NCBI GenBank assembly: GCA_036502005.1
Contig: DASXZH010000094.1
Span: 1 to 64,000 of the forward strand
From: DASXZH01 sp036502005
GTDB lineage: Bacteria; Armatimonadota; Fimbriimonadia; Fimbriimonadales; Fimbriimonadaceae
Reading direction: 5' to 3'
DNA length: 64,000 bases
The notes under the pieces are model-generated. The model was given only the letters and a program-made list of their open reading frames with translations, made no database searches and had not been told where the DNA came from. Made by a program: the position numbers and the translations under genes. Positions 7,534 through 15,835 of the stretch are shown here, piece after piece (positions within the stretch are counted from its first letter, which is position 1; every line of letters begins with the position of its first letter).

Positions 7534-9071
7534 GCTGCTTTTTGTTCTTGAAATAAGATTTCGAACCGGGTCCCCGAACCTGGTTTCGATGAAACTTTTA
7601 TCTGCCAACCATGGGCGTCTACGATCTTGCGAACGTTGCTAAGACCCAGCCCGGTTCCGTTGGCCTTGGTTGTAAAAAATGGTGTAAAAAGCTTTTGAAC
7701 GACCTCGTTCTCGATTCCTTGGCCCTCATCTTCCACGACTAACTTGCCGCGTTGAAGGCTGATAACCACCCTTCCGCCGTTGCGTGAGGCCTGGATCGCG
7801 TTGAGAATTAGGTTTCGGCACACCTGTTCGATGCGCATAAGGTCGCCTTTCACCCGAGAGGCTCTGGAATCCATCATTAAACGTAGCCTGACTCCTGCGC
7901 TATCGGCCGTCTTTTCGTATTCGCTGCAAACCCGTTGGAGGATCTCAAGAAGGTCCAGCTTTTCAAAATGCAGCGTAAGCGGCCTTGCAAAATCAAGGAA
8001 ATCGTCGCAGAGGGCGTTGAGTTTAAGTGCTTCCTGTTCGATAATGCGCCCAAACTCGCCAAGCTCGCCAGGGGCCGATTGAACGATCTGCGAGGCGCTT
8101 CGGATACCCGTTAGGGGGTTTCTGATCTCGTGGGCGATTGCCGCCGTAAGCTGGCCGATTTCGGCCAGACGCTTTACGCGGTCTAGCTCCTTTATCGCCT
8201 TTTCGTGGTTGCTGACGTCTTGGATGGCAATGGTCGCGCCACCACGTGGCAATGGCGAGGAAACGATGGACCAAGCTTTATCGGTCTTCTCATCATGTGC
8301 TCGCTCTACAAATTTTTTGCCGCTACAGGCTTTGCGCAAGGCTTTGGCTACAGAGGATTTCATTTCGCCCGGGCACTTGCTTATGATCTGGTGCAGATGG
8401 GTGCCGCGAGTGAGTTCTTGCTCCAAGATGATTTCCGCCTCCGGGTTCCACTGCTCCACCGCGCCGAACGCGTCGGTTACGATGACACCCACTCCTAGGG
8501 TTGCGATAATGGCGTCCAGCTTTTCGTTGGCGGCTCTCGTTTCGGCTACGGCCGCGTTCACGCCGGCAAAGAGGCGCGCGTTGCTGATGGCCATCGCAAT
8601 ATGTCGCGCCATCGGTGTGGCCTGGGCAAGATCGTGTTTAGAGAATTCCACCTCGCCGATGCGACGGGAGACGTTTAGAACGCCGATGCAGCCGCTTTCA
8701 GGAGTGATGAGCGGCACAACCATGGCGCTCCCAATATCGGTTCGGGGCTGCACCTTGCCCACCAAAAGCGGGTTATCCAGGGGATCCTGAACGATCATCG
8801 GCACTCCGGTGGAGATGCACGCGCCGGCGATTCCGTGCCCAGCCCGTAAATGGGCGCCTTCGGGAACGGTCATATCTGCGCCGGTTTTGGCGGAAAGAAC
8901 AAAATGGTCGCTATCGTCCTCTCGAATAAAAACAGAGATTCCGGAAGCGGAAAACCACCTTGCGCAGCCTTCTAAAATGCTGTTCAAATAGAGGTCGAGC
9001 TTGGTTTCGTTCGATGCCCTTGAGACATCGAACAATAGTGATAAATCGCGGTCCTCGATCCTCTCTTTCAT
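7530..9071 (-). CDS. GAF-PAS sensor histidine kinase partnered with the NtrC-type regulator
   Basis: Soluble sensor kinase, 513 aa with no membrane segment. GAF domain about 10-165, PAS domain about 180-290 (GVGVIVTDAFGAVEQWN), HisKA with phosphoacceptor His314 in AAIAHEIRNPLTG, HATPase with N-box NLILNAIQAS, G1 VEDEGQGIE and G2 GTGLGLSNVRKIV. The start at ATG 9071 is chosen because a longer in-frame extension to 9506 would run antisense through the small gene at 9171-9476 and has no domain content. The next gene, overlapping by four bases, is its likely partner regulator. The signal is presumably a cytosolic small ligand or redox state bound by GAF/PAS. Confidence 0.9.
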   Translation of the reverse strand: MKERIEDRDLSLLFDVSRASNETKLDLYLNSILEGCARWFSASGISVFIREDDSDHFVLSAKTGADMTVPEGAHLRAGHGIAGACISTGVPMIVQDPLDNPLLVGKVQPRTDIGSAMVVPLITPESGCIGVLNVSRRIGEVEFSKHDLAQATPMARHIAMAISNARLFAGVNAAVAETRAANEKLDAIIATLGVGVIVTDAFGAVEQWNPEAEIILEQELTRGTHLHQIISKCPGEMKSSVAKALRKACSGKKFVERAHDEKTDKAWSIVSSPLPRGGATIAIQDVSNHEKAIKELDRVKRLAEIGQLTAAIAHEIRNPLTGIRSASQIVQSAPGELGEFGRIIEQEALKLNALCDDFLDFARPLTLHFEKLDLLEILQRVCSEYEKTADSAGVRLRLMMDSRASRVKGDLMRIEQVCRNLILNAIQASRNGGRVVISLQRGKLVVEDEGQGIENEVVQKLFTPFFTTKANGTGLGLSNVRKIVDAHGWQIKVSSKPGSGTRFEILFQEQKAA

Positions 9072-9170
9072 AACCCACGCTAATTGTCGGCATTCCGCGC
9101 GCCTGTTCTGAGGGGCCTTGGACTCATTCCAAGCATCATCCTGCCTAGCGCTGACGTATCCTAAACTCGG

Positions 9171-9476
9171 ATGAACGCAGGCGCTCTCATTTTTCCTTTG
9201 GTGGGCCCAACCATAACTCGGCTCGCCGATATCATTCGGGCTCTTAAAGAGCCGATGGGCAAGAAAGGTATCGACCAAATCCGGGTTGAACTCACGGAAG
9301 CTTTGGAGAACGTTAACACTGTGCTGCAGCAGCACGAAGCGTTTGCAGAAGCGATGGCGCGGGAGATGAATTATCTCCGTGCGAGGGTTGAGTATTTGGA
9401 GCTTCCTTTTTACAAGCGATGGTTTACGCCCAAGCCCACCTTGCCCGCGACGGGCAACTCCCTGGCCAAGCTTTGA
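9171..9476 (+). CDS. Small predicted coiled-coil protein, unknown function
   Basis: 101-aa protein, not recognised. A hydrophobic start (MNAGALIFPLVGPTITRLAD) is followed by a long charged helical region, about residues 30-77, with heptad-like spacing (VELTEALENVNTVLQQHEAF), and a proline-rich tail. It is divergent from the kinase gene with 99 bp between starts and sits 14 bp upstream of the dehydratase-like gene, so it may be co-transcribed with that. The N-terminal hydrophobic stretch is too short for a confident membrane anchor. Confidence 0.65.
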   Translation: MNAGALIFPLVGPTITRLADIIRALKEPMGKKGIDQIRVELTEALENVNTVLQQHEAFAEAMAREMNYLRARVEYLELPFYKRWFTPKPTLPATGNSLAKL

Positions 9477-9490
9477 AGCAAAATAGCTAG

Positions 9491-10399
9491 GTGCATGCGC
9501 TCTCAAACATTGCCCTTCCTACAACCCTGATCAAATCGCGGCGGCTTTCCGATACCCTAAACGCCGAAGTGCTTTTGGCAACGGAGACTTTTCAGCACAA
9601 CGGCAGCTTTAAGTTCCGCGCCGCTTACAACACGGTGGCAAGCGTTCCAAACGATCATTTTGTGGTTGCTTCCAGCGGCAATTTTGGGCAAGCCTTGGCT
9701 TACGCCTGTAGCTTGGTGGGCAAGAAATGCCATGTGGTGATGCCGCAGACTTCTTCGAAAACCAAGGTTCAAGCCGTGAGGGATTTCGGCGGAATCGTTG
9801 ATCTCATCGATGTCAAGGTCATTTCCCGCTCGGACCGGGTGAAGCAACTTTCCGAAGAATATCCAGCCGCATATATCGCCAGCGCTTACGATGACGAGTT
9901 TGTGATCGCGGGCAACGCGACGCTAGGCGTTGAGATCATCGAGAGTGGCGAGCCCCTCGATGTGGTTATCGCTCCCCTTGGTGGAGGGGGCCTCACTTCT
10001 GGCCTCATCCGAGCATTTGCAAGAGAAGGCGTAAAAGTTTACGGAGCGGAGCCTGCAATGGCCAATGATGGCGCTCGCTCGCTGCGTGAAGGTCATATCG
10101 TTCAAAACGAGACCGAGCCGCAAACCCTAGCCGATGGCGCAAGAACGTTAAGCTTGGGACACCTGAACTGGCCAGTTTTGCAGCACGGCATTGCGGGAAT
10201 TGTTGAGGTCTCAGAAGAGAGCATCGTTAATGGTTTGAAGCTGCTTTATAGCAAAGCGAACCTGAAATCAGAGCCAACCGGTGCCCTCGCCGTTGGGGCT
10301 CTCTTGCAAGAACCAAAACGCTTCGAGGGCAAGAAGGTATGTTGCGTGATAAGCGGTGGCAACGTTGATCCAGAGCTTTATGCAAGCCTAATCGTGTAG
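9491..10399 (+). CDS. Threonine dehydratase/serine racemase-like PLP enzyme
   Basis: Fold-type II PLP enzyme of 302 aa related to threonine/serine ammonia-lyases. The Schiff-base Lys is in FQHNGSFKFRAA (about residue 45), the substrate loop is SSGNFGQALAYA (canonical SSGNHAQ), and the glycine loop GGGGLTSG binds the PLP phosphate. The family's C-terminal ACT regulatory domain is absent, so this is a short catabolic-type or racemase-type protein. The His-to-Phe change in the SSGNH motif may shift specificity. The start is GTG 9491, without a clear ribosome-binding site. Likely reaction: deamination of a hydroxy amino acid, exact substrate uncertain. Confidence 0.8.
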   Translation: MHALSNIALPTTLIKSRRLSDTLNAEVLLATETFQHNGSFKFRAAYNTVASVPNDHFVVASSGNFGQALAYACSLVGKKCHVVMPQTSSKTKVQAVRDFGGIVDLIDVKVISRSDRVKQLSEEYPAAYIASAYDDEFVIAGNATLGVEIIESGEPLDVVIAPLGGGGLTSGLIRAFAREGVKVYGAEPAMANDGARSLREGHIVQNETEPQTLADGARTLSLGHLNWPVLQHGIAGIVEVSEESIVNGLKLLYSKANLKSEPTGALAVGALLQEPKRFEGKKVCCVISGGNVDPELYASLIV

Positions 10400-10560
10400 A
10401 AAGGTTTTGGGTTTCTGCGTTTCTAGGATTCTAGGGAGAAAATGGCAAATATCGTTACGTTGTCCGCGAGGTTTGCGACTTGTGGAAGAAAGTGGCGGCG
10501 TGAGCCCTTCAATTCGTTTAATCTAGTGTTGAATCGGCTTTCTCGTTTGTTGGAAGAGCT

Positions 10561-11370
10561 ATGAAGCGACTGCAGAAGAAACATCCGCTTGCCATAAGGT
10601 GGTTTCATTGGCTGAACTTCCCCCTGCTGGCGGTGATGATTTGGAGCGGGCTTCTTATTTACTGGGCGAATCCGGTTTATGGAGTGCCTGTGCCGGCCGT
10701 TGGGAGGGTTAATCTTCCTCCCGAAAAGATCCTTGTAGACAAGAAGGGTAATGGAATCGATCTGTTTGCACCCGTCGCGCCGGGATGGGTCCCTAAGGCA
10801 TTAATTACCACAAATCCAAATAACGATAAAGACCACACTTACCCGCCAGTTTTGTACGATCTCACTCAGCGGCTTGCCGAGGGCATGGGCTGGCATTTCT
10901 TTTTCATGTGGTTTTTCACGATCAACGGCTTGCTCTACGTGCTTTACACCGTTTTTTCGGGAGAATGGAAACTGCTACTGCCCGGAAAGGGAGCGCTAAA
11001 AAATGCCTGGTTAACCATTCTGCACGACATGTATTTGCGGAAAGAATCGCCACCGCAGATCAAGTACAACGGCGCTCAGCAGATCACCTATTCTTTGATT
11101 ATCTTTATGGGGGTTGGCTCGGTTTTGACCGGTTTGGCCATCTACCGCCCGACCCAGGCCGGTTGGCTTACGTGGCTGTTTGGCGGCTACGGAGCGGCGA
11201 GGTTCATCCATTTTTGGCTGATGATGGGCTACGTTGGGTTCTTTACAATCCACATCTTACAGGTGATTAAAACTGGCTGGAACAACTTCCGAGGAATGAT
11301 CACCGGGCATGAACTGGTAACCGAGACCCCGGCTTCTGATTCTGGAATGGAGGTAGCGACCAATGCCTGA
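10561..11370 (+). CDS. Membrane cytochrome b subunit (b561/hydrogenase cyt-b type)
   Basis: Integral membrane protein of 269 aa with about four to five transmembrane helices: residues 15-35, 110-135, 175-195 and 215-240. Candidate haem ligands include RWFHWLNF in helix 1 and the His in FIHFWLMMGYVGFFTIHI. This arrangement is seen in the cytochrome b/b6 domain of Ni/Fe-hydrogenase, formate dehydrogenase and thiosulfate reductase partners. The next gene overlaps its end by eight bases and encodes a molybdenum-cofactor oxidoreductase, so it most likely links that enzyme to the quinone pool, much as MsrQ does for MsrP, although it is not an MsrQ homologue by eye. Confidence 0.82.
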   Translation: MKRLQKKHPLAIRWFHWLNFPLLAVMIWSGLLIYWANPVYGVPVPAVGRVNLPPEKILVDKKGNGIDLFAPVAPGWVPKALITTNPNNDKDHTYPPVLYDLTQRLAEGMGWHFFFMWFFTINGLLYVLYTVFSGEWKLLLPGKGALKNAWLTILHDMYLRKESPPQIKYNGAQQITYSLIIFMGVGSVLTGLAIYRPTQAGWLTWLFGGYGAARFIHFWLMMGYVGFFTIHILQVIKTGWNNFRGMITGHELVTETPASDSGMEVATNA

Positions 11371-12358
11371 AGAAGGGGATTTCACCAAATCGCCAGAAGT
11401 TCCCCTGGTTGAAGTAAGCGCCGAGCAGCGGATGAAGGTCCTCTCCAGGCGCGGGATTCTGTGGTCGGCCGTGTCCATTGTCGGAACTTACGGATTCTTT
11501 CACTGGCTTCATAAACAGAAGCCCCTTGGCTATAAAACCGACAACGAGGATGGCATCGATTGGCCATTTAGGGCCGCACTTGTGGTCGATGATAAAGTTA
11601 CGTCGACTCTGTATTCTCCCCGGTGGTTATCGCCGACCTACGACGACTCGGCCATAACAGAAGCGAGGGTGAATGGCGATGTCGGCTTAAGCGATGATAG
11701 TTCCGATGATTCCGCCGACAGTTCCGACACGCCTCCGCCAACGGACGACAAGAAGTCGAAGAAGCCATCAACCTCCACCATCGATCAGGCCGATACTAGC
11801 GGTGCTTCGTCTGATGACAGTTCCAGCAGCGACTCCTCGGATTCCAGCGATTCGTCAGATTCTTCCGATTCCTCCGATTCCTCGGATACGGCATTTGATC
11901 CCAAGAAATGGTCGTTGATTCTGGAGGGCCATTCCAACCCGAAGATAAAAACGCTTAAGATTGAAGATATCAAGGCGTTGCCAAAGCATGAATTCGTCAC
12001 CGAGTTTAAGTGCATTGAAGGTTGGAGCTACTTTATGAAGTGGGCGGGAGCGCGCCTCTCGGACTTCATGGCCAAATATCCGCCCGCAATGAAGGCTGAT
12101 TACGTGGCTATGGAGACGCCCGATGGGCTGTATTACGTCTCCATCGACATGCCCGCCGCAATGCATCCGCAAACCCTGCTCGCCCACGAAATGAATGGCA
12201 AGCCGCTCACTCTTGAACATGGAGCGCCTCTCAGGCTCATCATCCCCCACAAATATGGGGTCAAGAACCTAAAGCGCATTGGCAAATTAACCTATTCGAA
12301 TCGGCCGCCCGAAGACTATTGGGCTGAGCAAGGCTACGATTACTACGCGGGCCTTTAA
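11363..12358 (+). CDS. Sulfite oxidase-fold molybdoenzyme with Ser/Asp-rich insertion
   Basis: Predicted exported molybdopterin-dependent oxidoreductase, 331 aa. The N-terminus has a twin-arginine-like motif LSRRGILW (Arg29-Arg30) before a hydrophobic helix, consistent with Tat export and membrane anchoring. The SUOX-type domain begins near residue 178, with the Mo-ligand Cys217 in EFKCIEGWS and the cofactor-binding HGAPLRLIIP near the C-terminus. Between ARVNGDVGL and DPKKWSLILEG lies a low-complexity stretch, residues 109-176, made largely of Ser and Asp with repeated SSD units. It overlaps the cytochrome b gene and should work with it. The substrate is unknown; methionine sulfoxide reductase MsrP is the best-known relative. 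Confidence 0.88.
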   Translation: MPEEGDFTKSPEVPLVEVSAEQRMKVLSRRGILWSAVSIVGTYGFFHWLHKQKPLGYKTDNEDGIDWPFRAALVVDDKVTSTLYSPRWLSPTYDDSAITEARVNGDVGLSDDSSDDSADSSDTPPPTDDKKSKKPSTSTIDQADTSGASSDDSSSSDSSDSSDSSDSSDSSDSSDTAFDPKKWSLILEGHSNPKIKTLKIEDIKALPKHEFVTEFKCIEGWSYFMKWAGARLSDFMAKYPPAMKADYVAMETPDGLYYVSIDMPAAMHPQTLLAHEMNGKPLTLEHGAPLRLIIPHKYGVKNLKRIGKLTYSNRPPEDYWAEQGYDYYAGL

Positions 12359-12361
12359 CAG

Positions 12362-13261
12362 ATGGGTCTTCTTTTTGGAATCGACGTGGGTGGGACTAAG
12401 ATCGAGGGCGTAGTTCTGGATGAAAATACGCCTGAGACGCCACTTTTTCGTCACCGCATTGCCACGGAAGCCGAGGGCGGATATGAGCACATTTTGGGGC
12501 GGATAGCTTCTTTAGTAGCCGAAATGGAACATGGCGTGGGCCAAATGACAAAAGCCGTTGGCTTTGGAACCCCCGGTGTCTCCGATCCCAAAACCGGCTT
12601 AATGAAGAACTGCAACACGGTGTGCCTGAACGGACAGCCGCTAGTTGGGGATTTAGGTTCACTATTGGAGCGAAATGTCGTTTTGGCAAACGACGCGAAC
12701 TGCTTCGCTCTCGCCGAAGCCTTGATGGGCGCTGGAAAGGGTGCGGAATCTGTGTTTGGCGTCATTCTGGGAACCGGAGTTGGCGGAGGCATTGTAATCC
12801 ACGGCCGCGTAGTTGCGGGGACACAGGGAATTGCGGGAGAATGGGGCCATAACGTGTTGGAACCCCGTGGGCAGCAGTGTTACTGCGGAAAACGCGGCTG
12901 TGTTGAGACGGTTCTGAGCGGCCCAGCCATGGAGCGGTATTACTCAACTCTTTCGGGCGAAAACCGAAAGTTATCCGAGATTGTGGAGCGGGTTAAAGTT
13001 GATCCTGCCGCTGCGGAAACTATTAAGAGACTTACGGACAACTTCGGCGAAGCGATTTCTGTTGTCGTGAACATCCTAGATCCTGAAGTGATTGTTCTTG
13101 GCGGGGGTGTTGGCAAGATAGATGCCCTCTATGATGCCGGGGTTGAAAGCCTTGGCAAACGGGTTTTTAACGATAGCTTGTCGACTAGGGTTGTTCGCCC
13201 GATGCTAGGCGATAGCGCCGGCGTTTTCGGAGCCGCTTTTCTGACGGCGGCAAATGGATAG
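12362..13261 (+). CDS. ROK-family sugar kinase
   Basis: 299-aa kinase of the ROK family, phosphorylating a hexose or N-acetylhexosamine with ATP. The N-terminal phosphate motif GIDVGGTKIEGVV is at residues 5-17, the catalytic Asp lies in NDANCFALAEA, GTGVGGGIV follows, and the ROK zinc site is formed by GEWGH and CYCGKRGCVE near residue 170-185. Overall it resembles bacterial fructokinase Mak and N-acetylglucosamine kinase NagK; specificity cannot be decided here. It starts 3 bp after the molybdoenzyme stop and overlaps the following kinase gene by 8 bp. Confidence 0.88.
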   Translation: MGLLFGIDVGGTKIEGVVLDENTPETPLFRHRIATEAEGGYEHILGRIASLVAEMEHGVGQMTKAVGFGTPGVSDPKTGLMKNCNTVCLNGQPLVGDLGSLLERNVVLANDANCFALAEALMGAGKGAESVFGVILGTGVGGGIVIHGRVVAGTQGIAGEWGHNVLEPRGQQCYCGKRGCVETVLSGPAMERYYSTLSGENRKLSEIVERVKVDPAAAETIKRLTDNFGEAISVVVNILDPEVIVLGGGVGKIDALYDAGVESLGKRVFNDSLSTRVVRPMLGDSAGVFGAAFLTAANG

Positions 13262-14051
13262 CACCAAGGTGGTCGCTTCCAGGTTGGCTCTTGAATGGGT
13301 ATTAGAACTCAACGAGGCACTGCCAGGCGCAACTTGTTCCTATATCTTCGCCGGCCGCGATAAGGACGGCCAAGAGGTGGTCCTCAAAGTGCCGGAGGCT
13401 CATGCAGAGGAGAAAGATTCTTGGCCGGTCTCCCAATCCTTTTCCGGGCATGGCGGCGTTTCAATTCTTAGGGTTGATCAAGAATCGGGTTCAGTATTGA
13501 TGCCGCGTCTTCGCCCCGGTACGACTCTAGCCGATACGACCTTACCCGACGAAGAACGCGTCGAGATCTGCGCCTCCATTATCCTAAAGCTGCGGAAATC
13601 GCCGTTTGTGCAAACGATGTCCATGGAGCGCTGGCTGAAGGAACTCTTCGAATTCGAAGGAGACAGCCTCTTACGCGAAGCACAGGAAATAGCCAAGTTC
13701 TTGATGCAAACCACTACCGATCCTATTCTCTTGCACGGAGATTTGCATCATTACAACATCCTCCGGGATGGCGAAGAATGGAGAGTTATCGATCCGAAAG
13801 GGATCATTGGGGATCGCGCTTTCGAGGTTGTAAGTTACATGCGCAACCCGTGGCACGGTCCACACCAGCCACGCGTTATGGCGGCTCGATTGGAGCTATT
13901 TAGCAAGCTACTGGGAGATGACCTTTATCGATTGTGGGGCTGGTCCTTCGTTCAAACCTTGCTCTGTTCGCTTCAATCTGACGGTGATCCTTTTGACCCT
14001 CTCCCAATGCGCGAAGCCGCCGAGGCTATCTACGCTGCGCGCCCGGGGTAA
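13254..14051 (+). CDS. APH-type small-molecule kinase (streptomycin 6-kinase/APH_6-like)
   Basis: 265-aa protein with the aminoglycoside phosphotransferase fold. The catalytic loop LLHGDLHHYNILRD and the metal-binding IDPKG (in place of DFG) are seen at about residues 160-185, a pattern found in the streptomycin/hydroxyurea phosphotransferase family. The N-lobe has VVLKV with the ATP-binding Lys. The gene overlaps the ROK kinase gene, which suggests a metabolic rather than a resistance role. Members of this family are frequently housekeeping, so I would not call it a resistance gene on this evidence. Confidence 0.75.
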   Translation: MDSTKVVASRLALEWVLELNEALPGATCSYIFAGRDKDGQEVVLKVPEAHAEEKDSWPVSQSFSGHGGVSILRVDQESGSVLMPRLRPGTTLADTTLPDEERVEICASIILKLRKSPFVQTMSMERWLKELFEFEGDSLLREAQEIAKFLMQTTTDPILLHGDLHHYNILRDGEEWRVIDPKGIIGDRAFEVVSYMRNPWHGPHQPRVMAARLELFSKLLGDDLYRLWGWSFVQTLLCSLQSDGDPFDPLPMREAAEAIYAARPG

Positions 14052-14067
14052 CCTTCCCGGCTGATCT

Positions 14068-14808
14068 ATGACGATCTTAGTGCCAGTAAAACGTGTAATC
14101 GATCCCTATGCCAAGGTGAAGCCGCTGCCGGATGGGTCCGGCATTGATACGAGCGGAGTCAAGTTTGAGATAAATCCTTTTGACGAAATCGCCCTGGAAG
14201 AGTCCGTTCGGATAAGAGAAAAGGACCCAACAACCGAAGTTATCGCCGTCTCCATCGGAACGGCCGAGTGCGAAGAGCAGCTAAGAAAGGCTCTTGCTAT
14301 CGGTGCGGATCGAGCGATTCTTGTTGAAACCCCATGCACTTATGACTCCATCGCTTTAGCCAACGAGTTAGTGGCTATTGCAAACGAGGTCAAGCCGGAC
14401 TTGATCCTAATGGGCAAGCAGGCAACCGACGACGACAACAACCAAGTTGCCCAAATGCTGGCCGCGAAGTTGGATTGGCCGCAGGCCACGTTTGCTTCCA
14501 AGGTTGAGTTAGCAAGTGGCTCGGTAAAGGTCACGCGTGAAACCGACACCGGCGAAGAAGTTTTAGAACTGCCCCTCCCGGCGCTTATCACAACCGATTT
14601 ACGGCTCAACGAGCCACGCTATATAGCGTTGCCGGGGATCATTAAAGCTCGGAGCAAACCATTGATTAAGCGCAATCCGGCTACAAGCCCCATTCTAAAA
14701 ACACGAGTGACCAAGTTTGAAGCCCCTCCCGCCCGGGCGGCGGGACGGAAAGTTGCCTCTGTTGATGAACTTATCGATGCCTTAAAAGCGAAGGGAGTGC
14801 TGGCATGA
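14068..14808 (+). CDS. etfB: Electron transfer flavoprotein beta subunit
   Basis: 246 aa. Beta subunit of the soluble EtfAB heterodimer that accepts electrons from acyl-CoA and similar dehydrogenases. Seen: MTILVPVKRVIDPYAKV at the N-terminus, INPFDEIALEESVR, an AMP-binding GKQATDDDNNQVAQMLA, and the C-terminal region ending in VDELIDALKAKGVLA. It overlaps etfA by four bases (ATGA). Tandem order etfB-etfA is typical. No acyl-CoA dehydrogenase or ETF-quinone oxidoreductase lies in the window, so the electron donor and acceptor are elsewhere. Confidence 0.95.
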   Translation: MTILVPVKRVIDPYAKVKPLPDGSGIDTSGVKFEINPFDEIALEESVRIREKDPTTEVIAVSIGTAECEEQLRKALAIGADRAILVETPCTYDSIALANELVAIANEVKPDLILMGKQATDDDNNQVAQMLAAKLDWPQATFASKVELASGSVKVTRETDTGEEVLELPLPALITTDLRLNEPRYIALPGIIKARSKPLIKRNPATSPILKTRVTKFEAPPARAAGRKVASVDELIDALKAKGVLA

Positions 14809-15695
14809 GCAAAACCCTTGCGATTCTTTTTGGCGCTCAAGACGCCAGCGCAGCCTCTGGTTTTGCCGCTGCGCTTGGTTTTCCGTATGATTTTCTTTCC
14901 CTAAGTGGAGAAGCGCCGACCAACTTTGGAGCAGGCAACATTTTGACGGCCAACCTTAGCGAAATACCGCCGGCCGGCGGCCTCGCAAAGGCGATTCAGC
15001 AAGTGGCTGGTGGCTACGATTACATCATTTCCGTCTCTTCGATGGCTTCGAAAGATTTGCTAGCCAGGGTTGCCGGGTTGATGGATGCGGCCATGGTCAC
15101 CGATGCGATTGCCGTCGAATCGCCGACCCTTTTTAAACGCCCTGTTGTGGCGGGTTCCATGATCGCCACTGTTGAAGTGGTTCAGCTTCCGGTTGTTATT
15201 ACCTTTCGCCCGGCGGGCTTTAAGGCCTCGCCAAGCGGGACTTCTCCGGTTAAAGCGGTGAGCTTGCCAATTGAAGGGAAAGCAAAGCGGATTTCGGCCA
15301 CCGGCCATAGCGGTTCGCGTCCGGATTTGAGCCAGGCCAAGGTTGTTGTAAGTGGAGGCAGGCCTCTAAAAGATGCGGCCACCTTTGAAAGCGTGATCGG
15401 TGGGTTAGCCGATGCGCTTGGCGGCGCCGTTGGGGCAACCCGAGCAGCCGTCGATAGCGGCATCGCGCCCAACGAGTTACAGGTGGGGCAAACGGGCAAA
15501 ATTGTTGCACCGGACCTTTATATCGCGGCCGGGATTTCTGGTTCGACACAGCACATGGCGGGAATCAAGGACTGCAAGACGATTGTGGCTATCAATAAAG
15601 ATCCCGACGCGCCGATCTTTGAAGCGGCAGATTTTGGGTTAGTCGCCGATCTTTACGAAGCGATCCCGGAGATTAGGGCGAAGCTTGGGCGGTAG
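14805..15695 (+). CDS. etfA: Electron transfer flavoprotein alpha subunit
   Basis: 296 aa. Alpha subunit carrying the redox-active FAD. The FAD domain is in the C-terminal half: VVVSGGRPL, VGQTGKIVAPDLYIAAGISGSTQH, and INKDPDAPIFEAADFGLVADL, all diagnostic. The N-terminal half is the shared ETF fold. Length is slightly below the typical 310-330 aa but no motif is missing. It is co-translated with etfB. A palindromic repeat element begins 5 bp after its stop. Confidence 0.95.
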   Translation: MSKTLAILFGAQDASAASGFAAALGFPYDFLSLSGEAPTNFGAGNILTANLSEIPPAGGLAKAIQQVAGGYDYIISVSSMASKDLLARVAGLMDAAMVTDAIAVESPTLFKRPVVAGSMIATVEVVQLPVVITFRPAGFKASPSGTSPVKAVSLPIEGKAKRISATGHSGSRPDLSQAKVVVSGGRPLKDAATFESVIGGLADALGGAVGATRAAVDSGIAPNELQVGQTGKIVAPDLYIAAGISGSTQHMAGIKDCKTIVAINKDPDAPIFEAADFGLVADLYEAIPEIRAKLGR

Positions 15696-15699
15696 ACGC

Positions 15700-15812
15700 G
15701 TGATAGGTGATACGGAGAAACTAACCACCCCCATCCCAACCCTTCCCCCTCCGCCGGAGCGCAAGGGGAAGGGCTTTTCCGAACCAGCGCCAATTCGTAT
15801 CACCTATCACCT
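15700..15812. repeat. Composite palindrome: TGATAGGTGATAC arms around a family B hairpin
   Basis: The outer arms GTGATAGGTGATAC (about 15700-15713) and GTATCACCTATCAC (about 15797-15810) are inverted repeats. Between them sits CCCATCCCAACCCTTCCCCC ... GCAAGGGGAAGGGC, a family B hairpin copy (15724-15780). Nearly identical TGATAGGTGAT arms occur at 41.2 kb. The element fills the whole etfA to kinase gap. Confidence 0.75.
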
Positions 15813-15835
15813 AAAAACCGAGTAGAACAAATACG

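Noticed and set aside
9072..9506. N-terminal extension of the GAF-PAS kinase
   Set aside because: Runs antisense through the small coiled-coil gene and has no domain content; ATG 9071 is preferred.
11800..11890. Tandem short repeats that might be a CRISPR or VNTR locus
   Set aside because: They are in frame inside the molybdoenzyme and encode Ser/Asp; no spacers of even length.
13254..14051. Antibiotic resistance gene (streptomycin phosphotransferase)
   Set aside because: The fold matches, but its overlap with a sugar kinase and lack of mobile context favour a metabolic role.
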